Shown here: positions 21,940-28,851 of the stretch, piece by piece | How positions within the stretch are numbered: the first letter of the stretch is position 1 | How the letters are laid out: every line of letters begins with the position of its first letter | Source of the DNA: Parvularculaceae bacterium | GTDB taxonomy: Bacteria > Pseudomonadota > Alphaproteobacteria > Caulobacterales > Parvularculaceae | Assembly (NCBI GenBank): GCA_021776465.1 | Contig: JAJFFU010000027.1 | Coordinates: 1 to 33,887, forward strand | Reading direction: 5' to 3' | Length of the DNA stretch: 33,887 nucleotides | The notes under the pieces: generated by a model | The model's database searches: none | The model's input: the letters and a program-made list of their open reading frames with translations, nothing else | Told to the model about the DNA's origin: nothing | Translations under genes and position numbers: made by a program

Positions 21940-22367
21940 TGAAAGTAATAGTTGCAGGAGGCAGAGATTACAACGACTACAATGAGCTCTGCAAGGTATG
22001 CGACTACATGTTGCAAAACCAGACAAACATTGAAATTGTTAGCGGAAAAGCTCCGGGTGCTGATACTCTCGGGGAGACCTACGGGAAGGCCTCTGGTTAT
22101 CCTATCCGGCCTTTCCCGGCGGATTGGAATGATTTCACAGAGCCATGTTTGATAAAACACCGAAGGGATGGCACCAAATATAATGCACTTGCAGGACATA
22201 AAAGAAACCGAAAGATGGCTGCGTACGCTGATGTTTTAATAGCTTTTTGGGATGGTGATAGCAACGGGACGCTTAATATGATTAACCAAGCAAAAGCCCA
22301 TGGATTAAAGGTGAAAATCCACAGGTATAAAAAACGCATTAAAAATGGTGAAAATTCTAGCAAATAG
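21939..22367 (+). CDS. SLOG/YspA-like (DUF2493) nucleotide-binding protein
   Basis: A 142-residue protein starting MKVIVAGGRDYNDY and containing VSGKAPGADTLGE (about 34-46) and GTKYNALAGHKRNRKMAAYAD (in parts). This is the DUF2493/SLOG Rossmann-like fold, which binds nucleotide-type ligands and appears in ADP-ribose or cyclic-nucleotide signalling. Phages often carry these small forms. The ligand is unknown. It starts within the TAATG overlap of the preceding gene. Confidence 0.85.
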   Translation: MKVIVAGGRDYNDYNELCKVCDYMLQNQTNIEIVSGKAPGADTLGETYGKASGYPIRPFPADWNDFTEPCLIKHRRDGTKYNALAGHKRNRKMAAYADVLIAFWDGDSNGTLNMINQAKAHGLKVKIHRYKKRIKNGENSSK

Positions 22368-22551
22368 TAGTTTACGAAACAGAACCCTTCGTCAACGAAA
22401 AGACTTATCGCCTTTGCTTAAGACGCATTGTCACCGATATCATTATCAGTCTGTAAAGACCTATAAAAAATGGCAATCCATGCTTTCAGGTAGTGAGATA
22501 AAACAAATTGCCGATTATTATGGAGGACAGTCAGAAACGCTAACATCATGA
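22345..22551 (+). CDS. Small basic unknown protein
   Basis: A 68-residue basic protein overlapping the SLOG gene by 23 bp and the next gene by 4 bp (ATGA). LRNRTLRQRKDLSPLLKTHCH suggests a DNA- or RNA-binding helix. No family is recognised. Confidence 0.5.
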   Translation: MVKILANSSLRNRTLRQRKDLSPLLKTHCHRYHYQSVKTYKKWQSMLSGSEIKQIADYYGGQSETLTS

Positions 22552-22811
22552 AAAAGAGAAAACGGTCACATCAAGACAGAATGGGATATATATGGACATG
22601 GACCTCGGATAAAACTATCAGGGCTTTTCAGTTACAAAGTGGGATATGCATAAAAGATTGGGGAGTAAGACTTTCCTTTTCTAAACAGGGGGTGTTTTTT
22701 GAAATAAAAATCCAAATTTTATGCATGTATTTTCAACTTTCTATTCCGGGTGTTATAGAGATGCCTGTTGAGTTGTTTGAAGCAAGAGACAGCAATCCAA
22801 TTCAGAAATGA
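22548..22811 (+). CDS. Small unknown protein
   Basis: An 87-residue protein starting in the ATGA overlap with the preceding gene. Basic start (KKRKRSHQDR) followed by an aromatic and hydrophobic middle (YIWTWTSDKTIRAFQLQSG) and FSKQGVFFEIKIQILCMYF. The pattern is beta-rich. The next gene's ATG lies 16 bp beyond its stop. The family is not recognised. Confidence 0.5.
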   Translation: MKKRKRSHQDRMGYIWTWTSDKTIRAFQLQSGICIKDWGVRLSFSKQGVFFEIKIQILCMYFQLSIPGVIEMPVELFEARDSNPIQK

Positions 22812-22827
22812 TAAAACTCAAACCCAC

Positions 22828-23118
22828 ATGGATATAGGAATTGGTGTAGCAGTGGTCAGAAAACATAAACAGATGAGCCAACAAGAATTAGCAAACAAGT
22901 CGGGGCTCACTCAGGTTACCATTTCTCTTATAGAAACAGGCAAATCTAAGCCTCACTCCAACTCTCTGGATATGATTTGTGAGGCTCTCAAAACAAACAA
23001 ACACACCCTCATTCTTCTGTCCTATGAGTGTATAGATGTACATGATTCAAAGTGGGGTTTATACTCCCTGCTATATCCAGCAATTCAAGAATTAACCCTG
23101 AAATTTGTAGGGGATTAA
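22828..23118 (+). CDS. XRE-family helix-turn-helix regulator
   Basis: A 96-residue protein from ATG 22828 (MDIGIGVAVVRKHKQMSQQ); a longer TTG-initiated frame from 22768 overlaps the upstream gene and is less likely. The HTH is canonical: VRKHKQMSQQELANKSGLTQ, then TISLIETGKSKPH (about residues 10-42). The C-terminal 35 residues (WGLYSLLYPAIQELTLKF) may dimerise. It is probably a small repressor or antirepressor for the operon ending at the 23365 terminator. Confidence 0.85.
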   Translation: MDIGIGVAVVRKHKQMSQQELANKSGLTQVTISLIETGKSKPHSNSLDMICEALKTNKHTLILLSYECIDVHDSKWGLYSLLYPAIQELTLKFVGD

Positions 23119-23143
23119 CAATTATAAATATAAACTGTATATC

Positions 23144-23347
23144 ATGAGTAAAACAATTGGAGAACAAAGAGTCCGAGTAGAATTTAACCCGGATGACAAC
23201 GGTATGGTCCAGCAGCTTAAACAAAAGACTGCTGAACTGATCAATATCGTCGATCAAATCAAGGATAAAGACCATAGATTAGCAGCTTTAGCAATGACGG
23301 CTTACGAGGAAGCTGCTATGTGGGCAGTTAAATGCGCAACCGCATAA
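23144..23347 (+). CDS. Probable Acb2/Tad1-type cyclic-nucleotide sponge
   Basis: A 67-residue protein ending HRLAALAMTAYEEAAMWAVK, with an N-terminal RVRVEFNP segment and two amphipathic helices. The two-helix hairpin with an A-x-T-x-x-E-x-A-x-M-W-A-V-K ending matches, from memory, the hairpin proteins of the Acb2/Tad1 group, which bind cyclic (oligo)nucleotide messengers of CBASS and Thoeris defence and so block signalling. It lies last in its operon, 25 bp after an XRE gene and just before the 23365 terminator, a usual place for small counter-defence genes. Assignment is by motif only. The alternative is an unknown helical protein. Confidence 0.6.
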   Translation: MSKTIGEQRVRVEFNPDDNGMVQQLKQKTAELINIVDQIKDKDHRLAALAMTAYEEAAMWAVKCATA

Positions 23348-23364
23348 CAATTATTAGGTGTTTA

Positions 23365-23406
23365 TACCTATTATAAAAGGGGGTAGACCCCCCCCTTTTA
23401 TAGGTA
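23365..23406 (+). terminator. Long hairpin terminator closing the forward operon
   Basis: TACCTATTATAAAAGGGGG pairs with CCCCCCTTTTATAGGTA around a short loop, forming an exceptionally long stem. It lies 17 bp after the small sponge-like gene. The near-perfect symmetry would allow it to act in both directions. Confidence 0.85.
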
Positions 23407-23441
23407 TTTACACTATTCTTTCCTTCCTATTCTCTCCTGTA

Positions 23442-23472
23442 TTTTTGTATCATATGAGTTGCAAATTATAAT
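23442..23472 (+). promoter_or_regulatory. Possible promoter (TTTTTG - 19 bp - TATAAT)
   Basis: TTTTTG at 23442-23447 and TATAAT at 23467-23472 are separated by exactly 19 bp, the spacing used by the Bacteroidota housekeeping sigma factor (TTTG, then TAnnTTTG). The -7 box is not the usual TAnnTTTG. It would transcribe the operon beginning at 23576. Confidence 0.35.
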
Positions 23473-23575
23473 CTAGTCCGCACCTAGTTACTTTATGTAG
23501 ATATAAAATCTGAATCCTCCTTTCCTATAACCGTTTACGAGCCCAAAATAATTTGATTCAATAGCACTAGAACTA

Positions 23576-24037
23576 ATGACACTGAGAGAACGGTTGATCA
23601 TGGCTCAATATTATTACCATAGAGGTTGGCAAAAAATACTGACGCCTCTTTTGACGCAATATGCGCGCCGAGACGCGACAAAAGTCTATTTAAAGGCGTG
23701 TACTTACGAGGTGTTCAGCAGGCGAAAAGCCTGTGTTCCTGAGTTAACGATAACCGCATATGTGGACCGACAAGCTGATATTTTGATTGAGTCGATACGC
23801 TATCCCCAAACTTGGCACTTAGCTCCGTATAAACGTATTTCACAGGCTATAATCCAATTCTTGTGTCGAGTGACCATTTCTCACTCTCCATCTTATTTTG
23901 AGCAGGATATTGACCCTATAACAAATAAAGCATACTGCCATTGCAGGTGGTGTGACAAGAAATTATTAATTCCGTATATTGAAACTAAATTGAAAGAAAC
24001 ATTCATTAACACTCAAAGAGCCAAACATGAGACATAG
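23576..24037 (+). CDS. Unknown protein with C-terminal CxxC motif
   Basis: A 153-residue basic, mostly helical protein. Near the end CHCRWCDKK gives a C-x-C-x-x-C cluster that could bind zinc or iron-sulphur. The central helices (RISQAIIQFLCRVTI) are amphipathic. It is the first gene after the 23365 terminator and a possible promoter. It overlaps the next start by 11 bp. The family is not recognised. Confidence 0.62.
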   Translation: MTLRERLIMAQYYYHRGWQKILTPLLTQYARRDATKVYLKACTYEVFSRRKACVPELTITAYVDRQADILIESIRYPQTWHLAPYKRISQAIIQFLCRVTISHSPSYFEQDIDPITNKAYCHCRWCDKKLLIPYIETKLKETFINTQRAKHET

Positions 24038-24233
24038 AGGAAGGTTAGTTGAAATGCTCGTTATAGAACAAATGTCTGACGGCGAACTATGTGATGTAGT
24101 AGTTCCAGCAGGATCGATCATCGAATGGGAATCAGAAGATGACTGGAATCATGATGTAACAGATGAGGCAATTAACGACTGCGCGGTCTATTTATCTGAA
24201 AACCCAAACACGAAGCGTATAAATCTCAATTAG
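24027..24233 (+). CDS. Small acidic protein
   Basis: A 68-residue acidic protein overlapping the preceding gene by 11 bp, with VIEQMSDGELCDVVVPAGSII and SEDDWNHDVTDEAIND (each in part). The short beta-rich start followed by a negatively charged helix could be a DNA mimic or adaptor, but no family is recognised. Confidence 0.5.
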   Translation: MRHRGRLVEMLVIEQMSDGELCDVVVPAGSIIEWESEDDWNHDVTDEAINDCAVYLSENPNTKRINLN

Positions 24234-24236
24234 ATC

Positions 24237-24578
24237 ATGAAGCTAGATTTATCAAAATACACTACCACATCGATATTAGCCTCCTATGAATTTATATTTT
24301 CTCAATGGATCGGCGGCGAAATGAGCCCCCCAGAAGCGCGGGAAAAAGTACCAACCATTTATATATTCAAAGAAGTTGTGCAAGAACTACGTGCTATCTA
24401 TTTGGATCGTGAGGATGCCTCACCTGACCATCTAAAGCAGGTAGAAGACAGCGCGGTAAAGAGGGTTGCTGACTTCGCTCAGTTTGATGAGGAAGTTCTC
24501 CAAAAAATTATCGAAAAAATGTATGATGAAGTAAAAGAGAGGGTTCGGGAACATTTAAAGACACCTCCTATTAAATAA
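24237..24578 (+). CDS. Helical unknown protein
   Basis: A 113-residue helical, charged protein (DLSKYTTTSILASYEFIFSQW, then VVQELRAIYLDRE and VLQKIIEKMYDEVKERVREHL). It starts 3 bp after the previous stop, so it is probably co-transcribed with it. It has no membrane segment or known motif. A coiled coil in the last 35 residues is plausible. Confidence 0.6.
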   Translation: MKLDLSKYTTTSILASYEFIFSQWIGGEMSPPEAREKVPTIYIFKEVVQELRAIYLDREDASPDHLKQVEDSAVKRVADFAQFDEEVLQKIIEKMYDEVKERVREHLKTPPIK

Positions 24579-24693
24579 GAGGTAATTATATACCACTTTG
24601 ACCCAGTTTCAGTCATTTTCTCCCATGGTCTAATCCCTTCCTCTTTTCTTCCCCCTTCCCCCATTAATTTAACACTAATTAAAATCCAAAACA

Positions 24694-25041
24694 ATGAGCA
24701 AAAAACAAACTGACACACCCAAAAAAGCTACCGAAACCGCAAGCGATGTTTACCACAGAACCCTTCATTTTGACATCATGGATTTTCTTATAAAATACAA
24801 AGAACTTATCGTAGAAGTATGGGTGCCAGTTTCTCCAAAAGACTTGACTCTTGATTTTGCTTGTGGAGGTAAATCTTCCAAGGAAATTGAGGAAATACGG
24901 CGAGATTTTATGACAGATAAGGCAGCCTTAAATAAAAAAGTATCTGCTTTTTATAGGGCATATTGCGGAGAAATTAAATGGGTGAGAGTGCGGGGGTGGA
25001 AAGATTTTCCTCTTGGAGTTACATTCTCTTTTAGAGACTAA
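24694..25041 (+). CDS. Unknown protein
   Basis: A 115-residue protein with a Lys/Thr-rich first 18 residues, then HFDIMDFLIKYKELIVEVWVP and LDFACGGKSSKEIEEIRRDF (in parts). It follows a 115-bp gap rich in pyrimidines. Its 3' end overlaps the convergent gene by 11 bp. No motif is recognised. Confidence 0.58.
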   Translation: MSKKQTDTPKKATETASDVYHRTLHFDIMDFLIKYKELIVEVWVPVSPKDLTLDFACGGKSSKEIEEIRRDFMTDKAALNKKVSAFYRAYCGEIKWVRVRGWKDFPLGVTFSFRD

Positions 25042-25417
25042 TAAAATGTATTCTTATAAACGATAGATACATGCCCTCTCTAGAGTTTACCTCCCTTTCC
25101 ATTGAAACAACTATTTCAAACTGAGCAGGGTCCGATGGAGATTGTTCTACTGAACATTCATGGGCTGTGTGTATTTTCCCTGTGTCCTTCTCTCTAAAGC
25201 GACTGCCTACAAGGGTTGGCTTAAGAGCTTCAAGTTGCTGGGCTGCGGCTTCTCTTGTCGCAAAAATTAACTGATCGGGAAAAACGAATCTTTCAGGCGA
25301 CTGATTTCGCTCAACATTTTCATCTGCGTCGTCCATAGCTGTCTTCATGACATCGAAGAAGCTTACATCCTTTTTAAGTTTAATATTGACTGACTTTTTA
25401 CCTTTTTTCTTAGCCAT
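25031..25417 (-). CDS. Unknown protein downstream of the transposase
   Basis: A 128-residue protein, read from the ATG at 25417 (MAKKKGKKSVNIKLKK); a start at 25435 is less likely. Basic N-terminus, a helical middle with ATREAAAQQLEALKPTLVG, and a beta-rich end. It lies 21 bp after the transposase stop on the same strand, so it could be a passenger of the insertion or an original phage gene. The 3' end overlaps the convergent forward gene. Family unknown. Confidence 0.58.
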   Translation of the reverse strand: MAKKKGKKSVNIKLKKDVSFFDVMKTAMDDADENVERNQSPERFVFPDQLIFATREAAAQQLEALKPTLVGSRFREKDTGKIHTAHECSVEQSPSDPAQFEIVVSMEREVNSREGMYLSFIRIHFISL

Positions 25418-26353
25418 GCTCCAACAAATATACAAAACCTATGCGGCAGTTAATTGGTCATACTTAAGCCGTCTTTCATGGCTTTGGTAGACGGCAAAAC
25501 TAAACCTCTTCCCTTGTGATATTTTGCGGGTGTTGTAGCGATAAGAGAACTCATTGCAGTACCTCTGCATGTGCTTTCCTGTTATAAAATGGTAAGTACC
25601 ATGAATAGTTCGTTTCACAGTACTGAAAAACCCCTCAATGGTATTAGTGTGTACAATACCTCTTACATATTCCTCGATCGCATGATTAACCTTTTGGTGA
25701 TCATAGTATCCTCCTAATCGCTTGTATGCAGCATATTCATCGGTCATGATTGTTGCACGTGGTTTTATGTTTTTCAGCAAGTTTGGGATCAGGTGTTCTG
25801 CTCTACGGCTTCCCACGTGGAATAACCTAACTTCTTTCTGACGTTGAACAACCCCTAGCAAGACTTCTTTTCCAGCCCCACCTGACAATCCTCGGGTTCT
25901 TTTATGCTTTTGCTTGTTCGGTTCTTTTCCGCCCACAAATGTTTCATCAACTTCAACTATTCCTTCTAAAACCTCTGGTGCTCTGCGTTGAAATAATTCG
26001 CGAATTCGGTGAAGTACAAACCAAGCGCTTTTCTGAGTAATCTTTAAATCACGCGCTAATTGGCAACTCGAAATTCCTTTCTTGTGGTTACTACACAAGT
26101 AGATTGCCATAAACCATTTGCGCAAAGGAATTTTACTGTTTTCAAAGATACTCCCCACAGTGACCGAAAATCGCTTCCGACACCCGGCACACTTATAGGT
26201 TTTTCCGTCTTTGAAAGTATATACTTTCTCATGCTTGCAATGAGGACATTTTGGCTTACCCCCCCAACGCATCTCGATAAGAAACTCTCGGCAAGTTTCT
26301 TCCTCCTTAAAATACTCCATTAGGTGATATAGACTGTCAAATGCTGTTACCAT
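25418..26353 (-). mobile_element. Probable IS1595-type insertion (ends not resolved)
   Basis: The transposase gene and its flanks. Possible end sequences (GTAGCAGGACCGTATATT read on the minus strand near 26360-26377) were seen on one side only. The true element may extend further on both sides and may include the small gene at 25031. Confidence 0.5.
25439..26353 (-). CDS. IS1595-family transposase
   Basis: A 304-residue protein. An N-terminal zinc ribbon with CPHC (about 36-39) and CAGC (about 55-58) is followed by a helix-turn-helix region SCQLARDLKITQKSAWFVLHRI (in parts). The ISXO2-like DDE domain has VDETFVGG (about 138-145), a second acidic strand TDEYAAYKRLGG (about 204-215), and HTNTIEGFFSTVKRTIHG (in part) with the third acidic residue. 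The length is normal and the frame is open, so it may be active. Terminal inverted repeats and a target duplication could not be fixed. It interrupts or adjoins the forward phage genes. Confidence 0.85.
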   Translation of the reverse strand: MVTAFDSLYHLMEYFKEEETCREFLIEMRWGGKPKCPHCKHEKVYTFKDGKTYKCAGCRKRFSVTVGSIFENSKIPLRKWFMAIYLCSNHKKGISSCQLARDLKITQKSAWFVLHRIRELFQRRAPEVLEGIVEVDETFVGGKEPNKQKHKRTRGLSGGAGKEVLLGVVQRQKEVRLFHVGSRRAEHLIPNLLKNIKPRATIMTDEYAAYKRLGGYYDHQKVNHAIEEYVRGIVHTNTIEGFFSTVKRTIHGTYHFITGKHMQRYCNEFSYRYNTRKISQGKRFSFAVYQSHERRLKYDQLTAA

Positions 26354-26792
26354 ACATTAATATACGGTCCTGCTACGTAATCTATTTGAGTTCTAAACTC
26401 ATTAATAAAAAATTAAATCTTCCCTAAAATCATTTGACATGGGGTTTTCACCTGATCTCGTTCTTTTCAATCCTGAGTGAGGTCATTAAAACGGTCAATT
26501 CTGTGAGTCTAAAACTCAAATTTAGTTTTTCGTATATTTCCCATCAAACAAAATGTAACGTATAGAACGACAGTAATTAACATAAAACATAAGGTAGCGT
26601 AAGCTTTGTTTTTTGCCTTTCAAATCCGCAAACTTTGAATACTGAACAAAAATAAGCAATACGCTCATGCTATGGCGTGGGCTTGTTTATTTGTTCAGTG
26701 AGGGTTTTGCGGCCCTGAAAGGCAGGTAGGCTTTTGGTCCACGCCTCCTTTTTACACAAACCCTTGAGGATCACAGGGACATTACTTTATTA
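26354..26792. other. 439-bp gene-free stretch with a long imperfect hairpin
   Basis: No reading frame is supported. The first 250 bp are AT-rich. The second part contains the long hairpin at 26614-26724, followed by GGTCCACGCC and a T-run shortly before the beta-barrel gene. Confidence 0.6.
26614..26724. repeat. Long imperfect inverted repeat, possible cassette recombination site
   Basis: TGCCTTTCA (26614-26622) matches TGAAAGGCA (26716-26724) in reverse complement. Inside, CCGCAAA pairs with TTTGCGG (26626-26632 and 26706-26712), TGAACAAA with TTTGTTCA (26643-26650 and 26690-26697), and ACGC with GCGT (26661-26664 and 26675-26678). The layout of several paired blocks with unpaired bulges resembles integron attC sites, though the attC core sequence is not exact. 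It directly precedes the beta-barrel gene. Confidence 0.55.
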
Positions 26793-27560
26793 ATGAAACT
26801 AAAATCAGTTACAGTTTTCCTACTACTAAGTGTTGCAGGATACAGCCAAAAGGGAACAGCCCATATTTCAGTTCATGGAGGATCATCTTTTACTTATGGA
26901 GAGTATTCTCAAACCACTTTTAATAATGATAAATACGACAACTTCTTATTTCCTTTTGAAGGAGGAGGAGCTAGTGGAGGATATCAATTTGGGTTTAGCT
27001 CCTATTATTACTTCTTAGATTATTTTTCTCTGGGTGTAAATTGGAATTACACGACTCATGGTGTAGATGTTGCACCCCGCGCTGATGGCTTTCAAAATTA
27101 TTGGGCAGACGAATACATTGGTTACACCGCAGAAACTGGAACATGGACTCACAATACGATTCTATTTGGGGCCAATTCATCAATTCCCTTCGGAAAAGAA
27201 AAACGCTGGATGCTTGACGGCAGAATACTTATTGGGTTGGACGTATTCTCAGTACCGTTAATTGATGAGGAAGCCTTTCTGACTGGGAATGGATCAGACG
27301 CCTATATCTCTGGTGATGAATCCTTCACCTCTATGGTTACACAGTACGGTCTAGGGATCAGGTATTTTATCACGGAAAAGGTAGGGATTGGAGCAAGTGT
27401 TGATGTGTTCAATTCATATACAGGAGGAAATTCTCATGTGGTTTACAATTTCTACGATGATGGAATTGACTTTTATGAAATACAGCAACGGGCTGATGTC
27501 AATTTTACAGCAAGTTATCTAAACACGAATGCAAACTTGACGGTGCGCCTTGGAAACTGA
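26793..27560 (+). CDS. Outer-membrane beta-barrel-like protein
   Basis: A 255-residue protein with a signal peptide (residues 1-18, MKLKSVTVFLLLSVAGYS, with cleavage likely before QKG). The mature part alternates aromatic and glycine-rich strands (FGFSSYYYFLDYFSLGVNW; YGLGIRYFITEKVGIGASVD), as in outer-membrane beta-barrels of Bacteroidota, and ends NLTVRLGN. It stands alone after a long hairpin and, unlike most of the neighbours, looks host-derived. It may be a gene cassette cargo. Ligand unknown. Confidence 0.75.
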   Translation: MKLKSVTVFLLLSVAGYSQKGTAHISVHGGSSFTYGEYSQTTFNNDKYDNFLFPFEGGGASGGYQFGFSSYYYFLDYFSLGVNWNYTTHGVDVAPRADGFQNYWADEYIGYTAETGTWTHNTILFGANSSIPFGKEKRWMLDGRILIGLDVFSVPLIDEEAFLTGNGSDAYISGDESFTSMVTQYGLGIRYFITEKVGIGASVDVFNSYTGGNSHVVYNFYDDGIDFYEIQQRADVNFTASYLNTNANLTVRLGN

Positions 27561-27782
27561 TCAAGGTCTTTCTTGTCCCTCATCGATAATGGGTGTTTTC
27601 CCGGTAGGTGCAGGTAACGGAGTACAAGCATCTTTGTATGTGGTGCCAAATACTCGGTTCTTGGATCACTCCGGGTCCGTACCAATTCTGGGTCATAGTG
27701 GTATATAATTGCCAAATGAGCCACACCCCCTTGCGTAAAATATGTTACGAAGTAAGAAATGTAAGATGTGGCTGGAAGGTAG

Positions 27783-27865
27783 CACAGGGAGTAGGATTCG
27801 AACCCACGAAGGCGTAAGCCAACGGTTTTGGAGACCGCCCCATTTGACCGCTTTGGTATCCCTGT
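27783..27865 (-). tRNA. tRNA-Trp (CCA) on a class II body
   Basis: Acceptor ACAGGGA pairs with TCCCTGT and the discriminator is G, as in tRNA-Trp. The anticodon arm CGGTCTCCAAAACCG is also Trp-like (CCA, reading UGG). The D-arm (CCAAAGCGGTCAAATGG) and the 14-nt variable arm (TGGCTTACGCCTTC) are of the Tyr/Ser/Leu class and close to the tRNA-Tyr at 32443. It appears to be a chimera. Confidence 0.8.
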
Positions 27866-27871
27866 GTGTAG

Positions 27872-27944
27872 TACCCTCGGAAGGATTCGAACCCTCAACC
27901 TCTGCTTAGAAGGCAGTTGTTCTGTCCAGGTGAACTATAGAGGC
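27872..27944 (-). pseudogene. Decayed copy of tRNA-Arg (TCT)
   Basis: Most similar to the tRNA-Arg(TCT) at 28767, with loop CTTCTAA. The acceptor GCCTCTA against CGAGGGT has two mismatches, and A27-A43 is a further mismatch in the anticodon stem. Probably a degenerate duplicate. Confidence 0.65.
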
Positions 27945-27955
27945 ATTTTATTTAG

Positions 27956-28032
27956 TTCCCCCGGTGGGTTTCGGACCCACGACCACCTGTTTATTAAAAG
28001 ACAGGTGGTCTAACCAACTGAGCTAAGGGCAC
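27956..28032 (-). pseudogene. Met/Lys hybrid tRNA with 10-nt anticodon loop
   Basis: The 5' end (GTGCCCTTAGCTC) is that of the tRNA-Met at 29263, while the 3' half equals the tRNA-Lys at 28852. The anticodon loop is CTTTTAATAA, three nt longer than Lys (CTTTTAA), and the acceptor stem has three mismatches. Most likely a recombinant pseudogene. A frameshift-type loop is the exciting alternative. Confidence 0.7.
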
Positions 28033-28034
28033 GT

Positions 28035-28228
28035 AAATATTTATAAGGCGCTGCATCTTTCTACAAGCCAAAGGGCTTTTGACACTTTTTATCACCTTTA
28101 GGGGGTGATTCGGGACTTCAATCCACCACCGTGACTATACCCTTCACTCCTTATGCGGAGAGCCGTAGGTTCATGGATGCGACTCCCGCTTTTGGTTGTC
28201 ATCCAGCTAACCATTCGGCCACAAGGGC
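28035..28228 (-). ncRNA. Duplicated non-tRNA segment, copy 1
   Basis: Shares aligned blocks with 29340-29523, for example CTATAGTC-type, GGATTGAAG and CTTGTAGAAAGA stretches on the minus strand, and each copy lies next to a Met-type tRNA 5' end. Stems CTCC/GGAG here and CCCT/AGGG in copy 2 occupy equivalent positions, hinting at conserved structure. The segment has no anticodon arm that I can assign. Confidence 0.45.
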
Positions 28229-28236
28229 GTAAAACG

Positions 28237-28262
28237 AAAAAAGCCCTCACATTTGTGAAGGC
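28237..28262 (-). terminator. Minus-strand terminator
   Basis: Read on the minus strand, GCCTTCAC-AAAT-GTGAGGGC (one G-U pair) is followed by TTTTTT. It lies about 115 bp downstream of the small minus-strand gene at 28379 and ahead of the copy 1 RNA-like segment. Confidence 0.8.
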
Positions 28263-28378
28263 TTCTACGCAATTTCTATATATCAAAGAACTACACATAA
28301 ACCTTCGGACGGGGTTCCCCCCATCTGCCGAAAACTATACATGTGGTCGTTATATTCATATTGCTAAGCTAGGAAAAA

Positions 28379-28639
28379 CTATCCTTTTTTTGTTAAACAA
28401 TCAAAAGTATTTCCATTTTCAGTCATAATGTACGCATGTTGTTTATCAGAGAGTTGATGTATTTTTGCTCCTTCTCCTGAAACATACCCATATATACAAT
28501 CGTCAACCATAACTTGTCCAGTGTCTTGTGCTTCTTTAAATTTTTCTGGATGGTTATTTTTCATGATAATGGTATAGCTATTGCCGAGTGAAAAATTCAT
28601 TTCTACTCCACTCCCACTTATTTTTCTTAATGTAAACAT
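28379..28639 (-). CDS. Small unknown protein in tRNA array
   Basis: An 86-residue protein (MFTLRKISGSGVEMNFSLG ... YGYVSGEGAKIHQLSDKQHAYIMTENG, in parts). The alternating pattern suggests a small beta-barrel. It sits between tRNAs, in the same direction, and is followed by a terminator at 28237-28262. Family unknown. It may act in translation like other small proteins that travel with phage tRNA clusters, but only position suggests it. Confidence 0.6.
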   Translation of the reverse strand: MFTLRKISGSGVEMNFSLGNSYTIIMKNNHPEKFKEAQDTGQVMVDDCIYGYVSGEGAKIHQLSDKQHAYIMTENGNTFDCLTKKG

Positions 28640-28688
28640 ATCTGTATGTATTAATTAATGTATATCTACACCCAATATACAAAACTTG

Positions 28689-28760
28689 AGAAGGTAACAG
28701 GAGTCGAACCCGTGTCTTGCAGTCCGTAGCCGCACGCTTTTCCAATTAAGCTATACCTCC
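28689..28760 (-). tRNA. tRNA-Arg (ACG)
   Basis: Acceptor GGAGGTA/TACCTTC, D-arm GCTTAATTGGAAAAGC, anticodon loop CTACGGA, T-arm ACGGGTTCGACTCCTGT. Anticodon ACG, which reads CGN after A-to-I editing by the host TadA enzyme. Confidence 0.88.
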
Positions 28761-28766
28761 TAATGG

Positions 28767-28840
28767 TACCCCTAGCGGGACTCGAACCCACAACCGACGG
28801 CTTAGAAAACCGTTGTTCTATCCAGTTGAACTATAGAGGC
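28767..28840 (-). tRNA. tRNA-Arg (TCT)
   Basis: Acceptor GCCTCTA pairs with TAGGGGT. Loop TTTCTAA gives anticodon TCT (AGA/AGG codons). T-arm GTGGGTTCGAGTCCCGC. This is the intact counterpart of the decayed copy at 27872. Confidence 0.88.
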
Positions 28841-28851
28841 ATATTCTTTAG

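Noticed and set aside
25809-25819. CCCACGTGGAA resembling a parS site
   Set aside because: Only a partial match inside the transposase gene; not palindromic beyond the CACGTG core.
27515-27898. A 127-codon minus-strand frame across the first tRNAs
   Set aside because: It runs through two tRNA genes and the end of the beta-barrel gene, so it is a shadow. The 27561-27782 spacer itself shows no convincing feature.
28035-28228. tmRNA, RNase P RNA or group I intron as identity of the duplicated segment
   Set aside because: The conserved cores of those RNAs could not be found; only a CTATAGTC-like string loosely resembles a group I intron element.
28035-28228. tRNA-Gln hidden in the duplicated segment (a CTTTTGG string on the plus strand)
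   Set aside because: The bases on either side do not pair as an anticodon stem in either copy.
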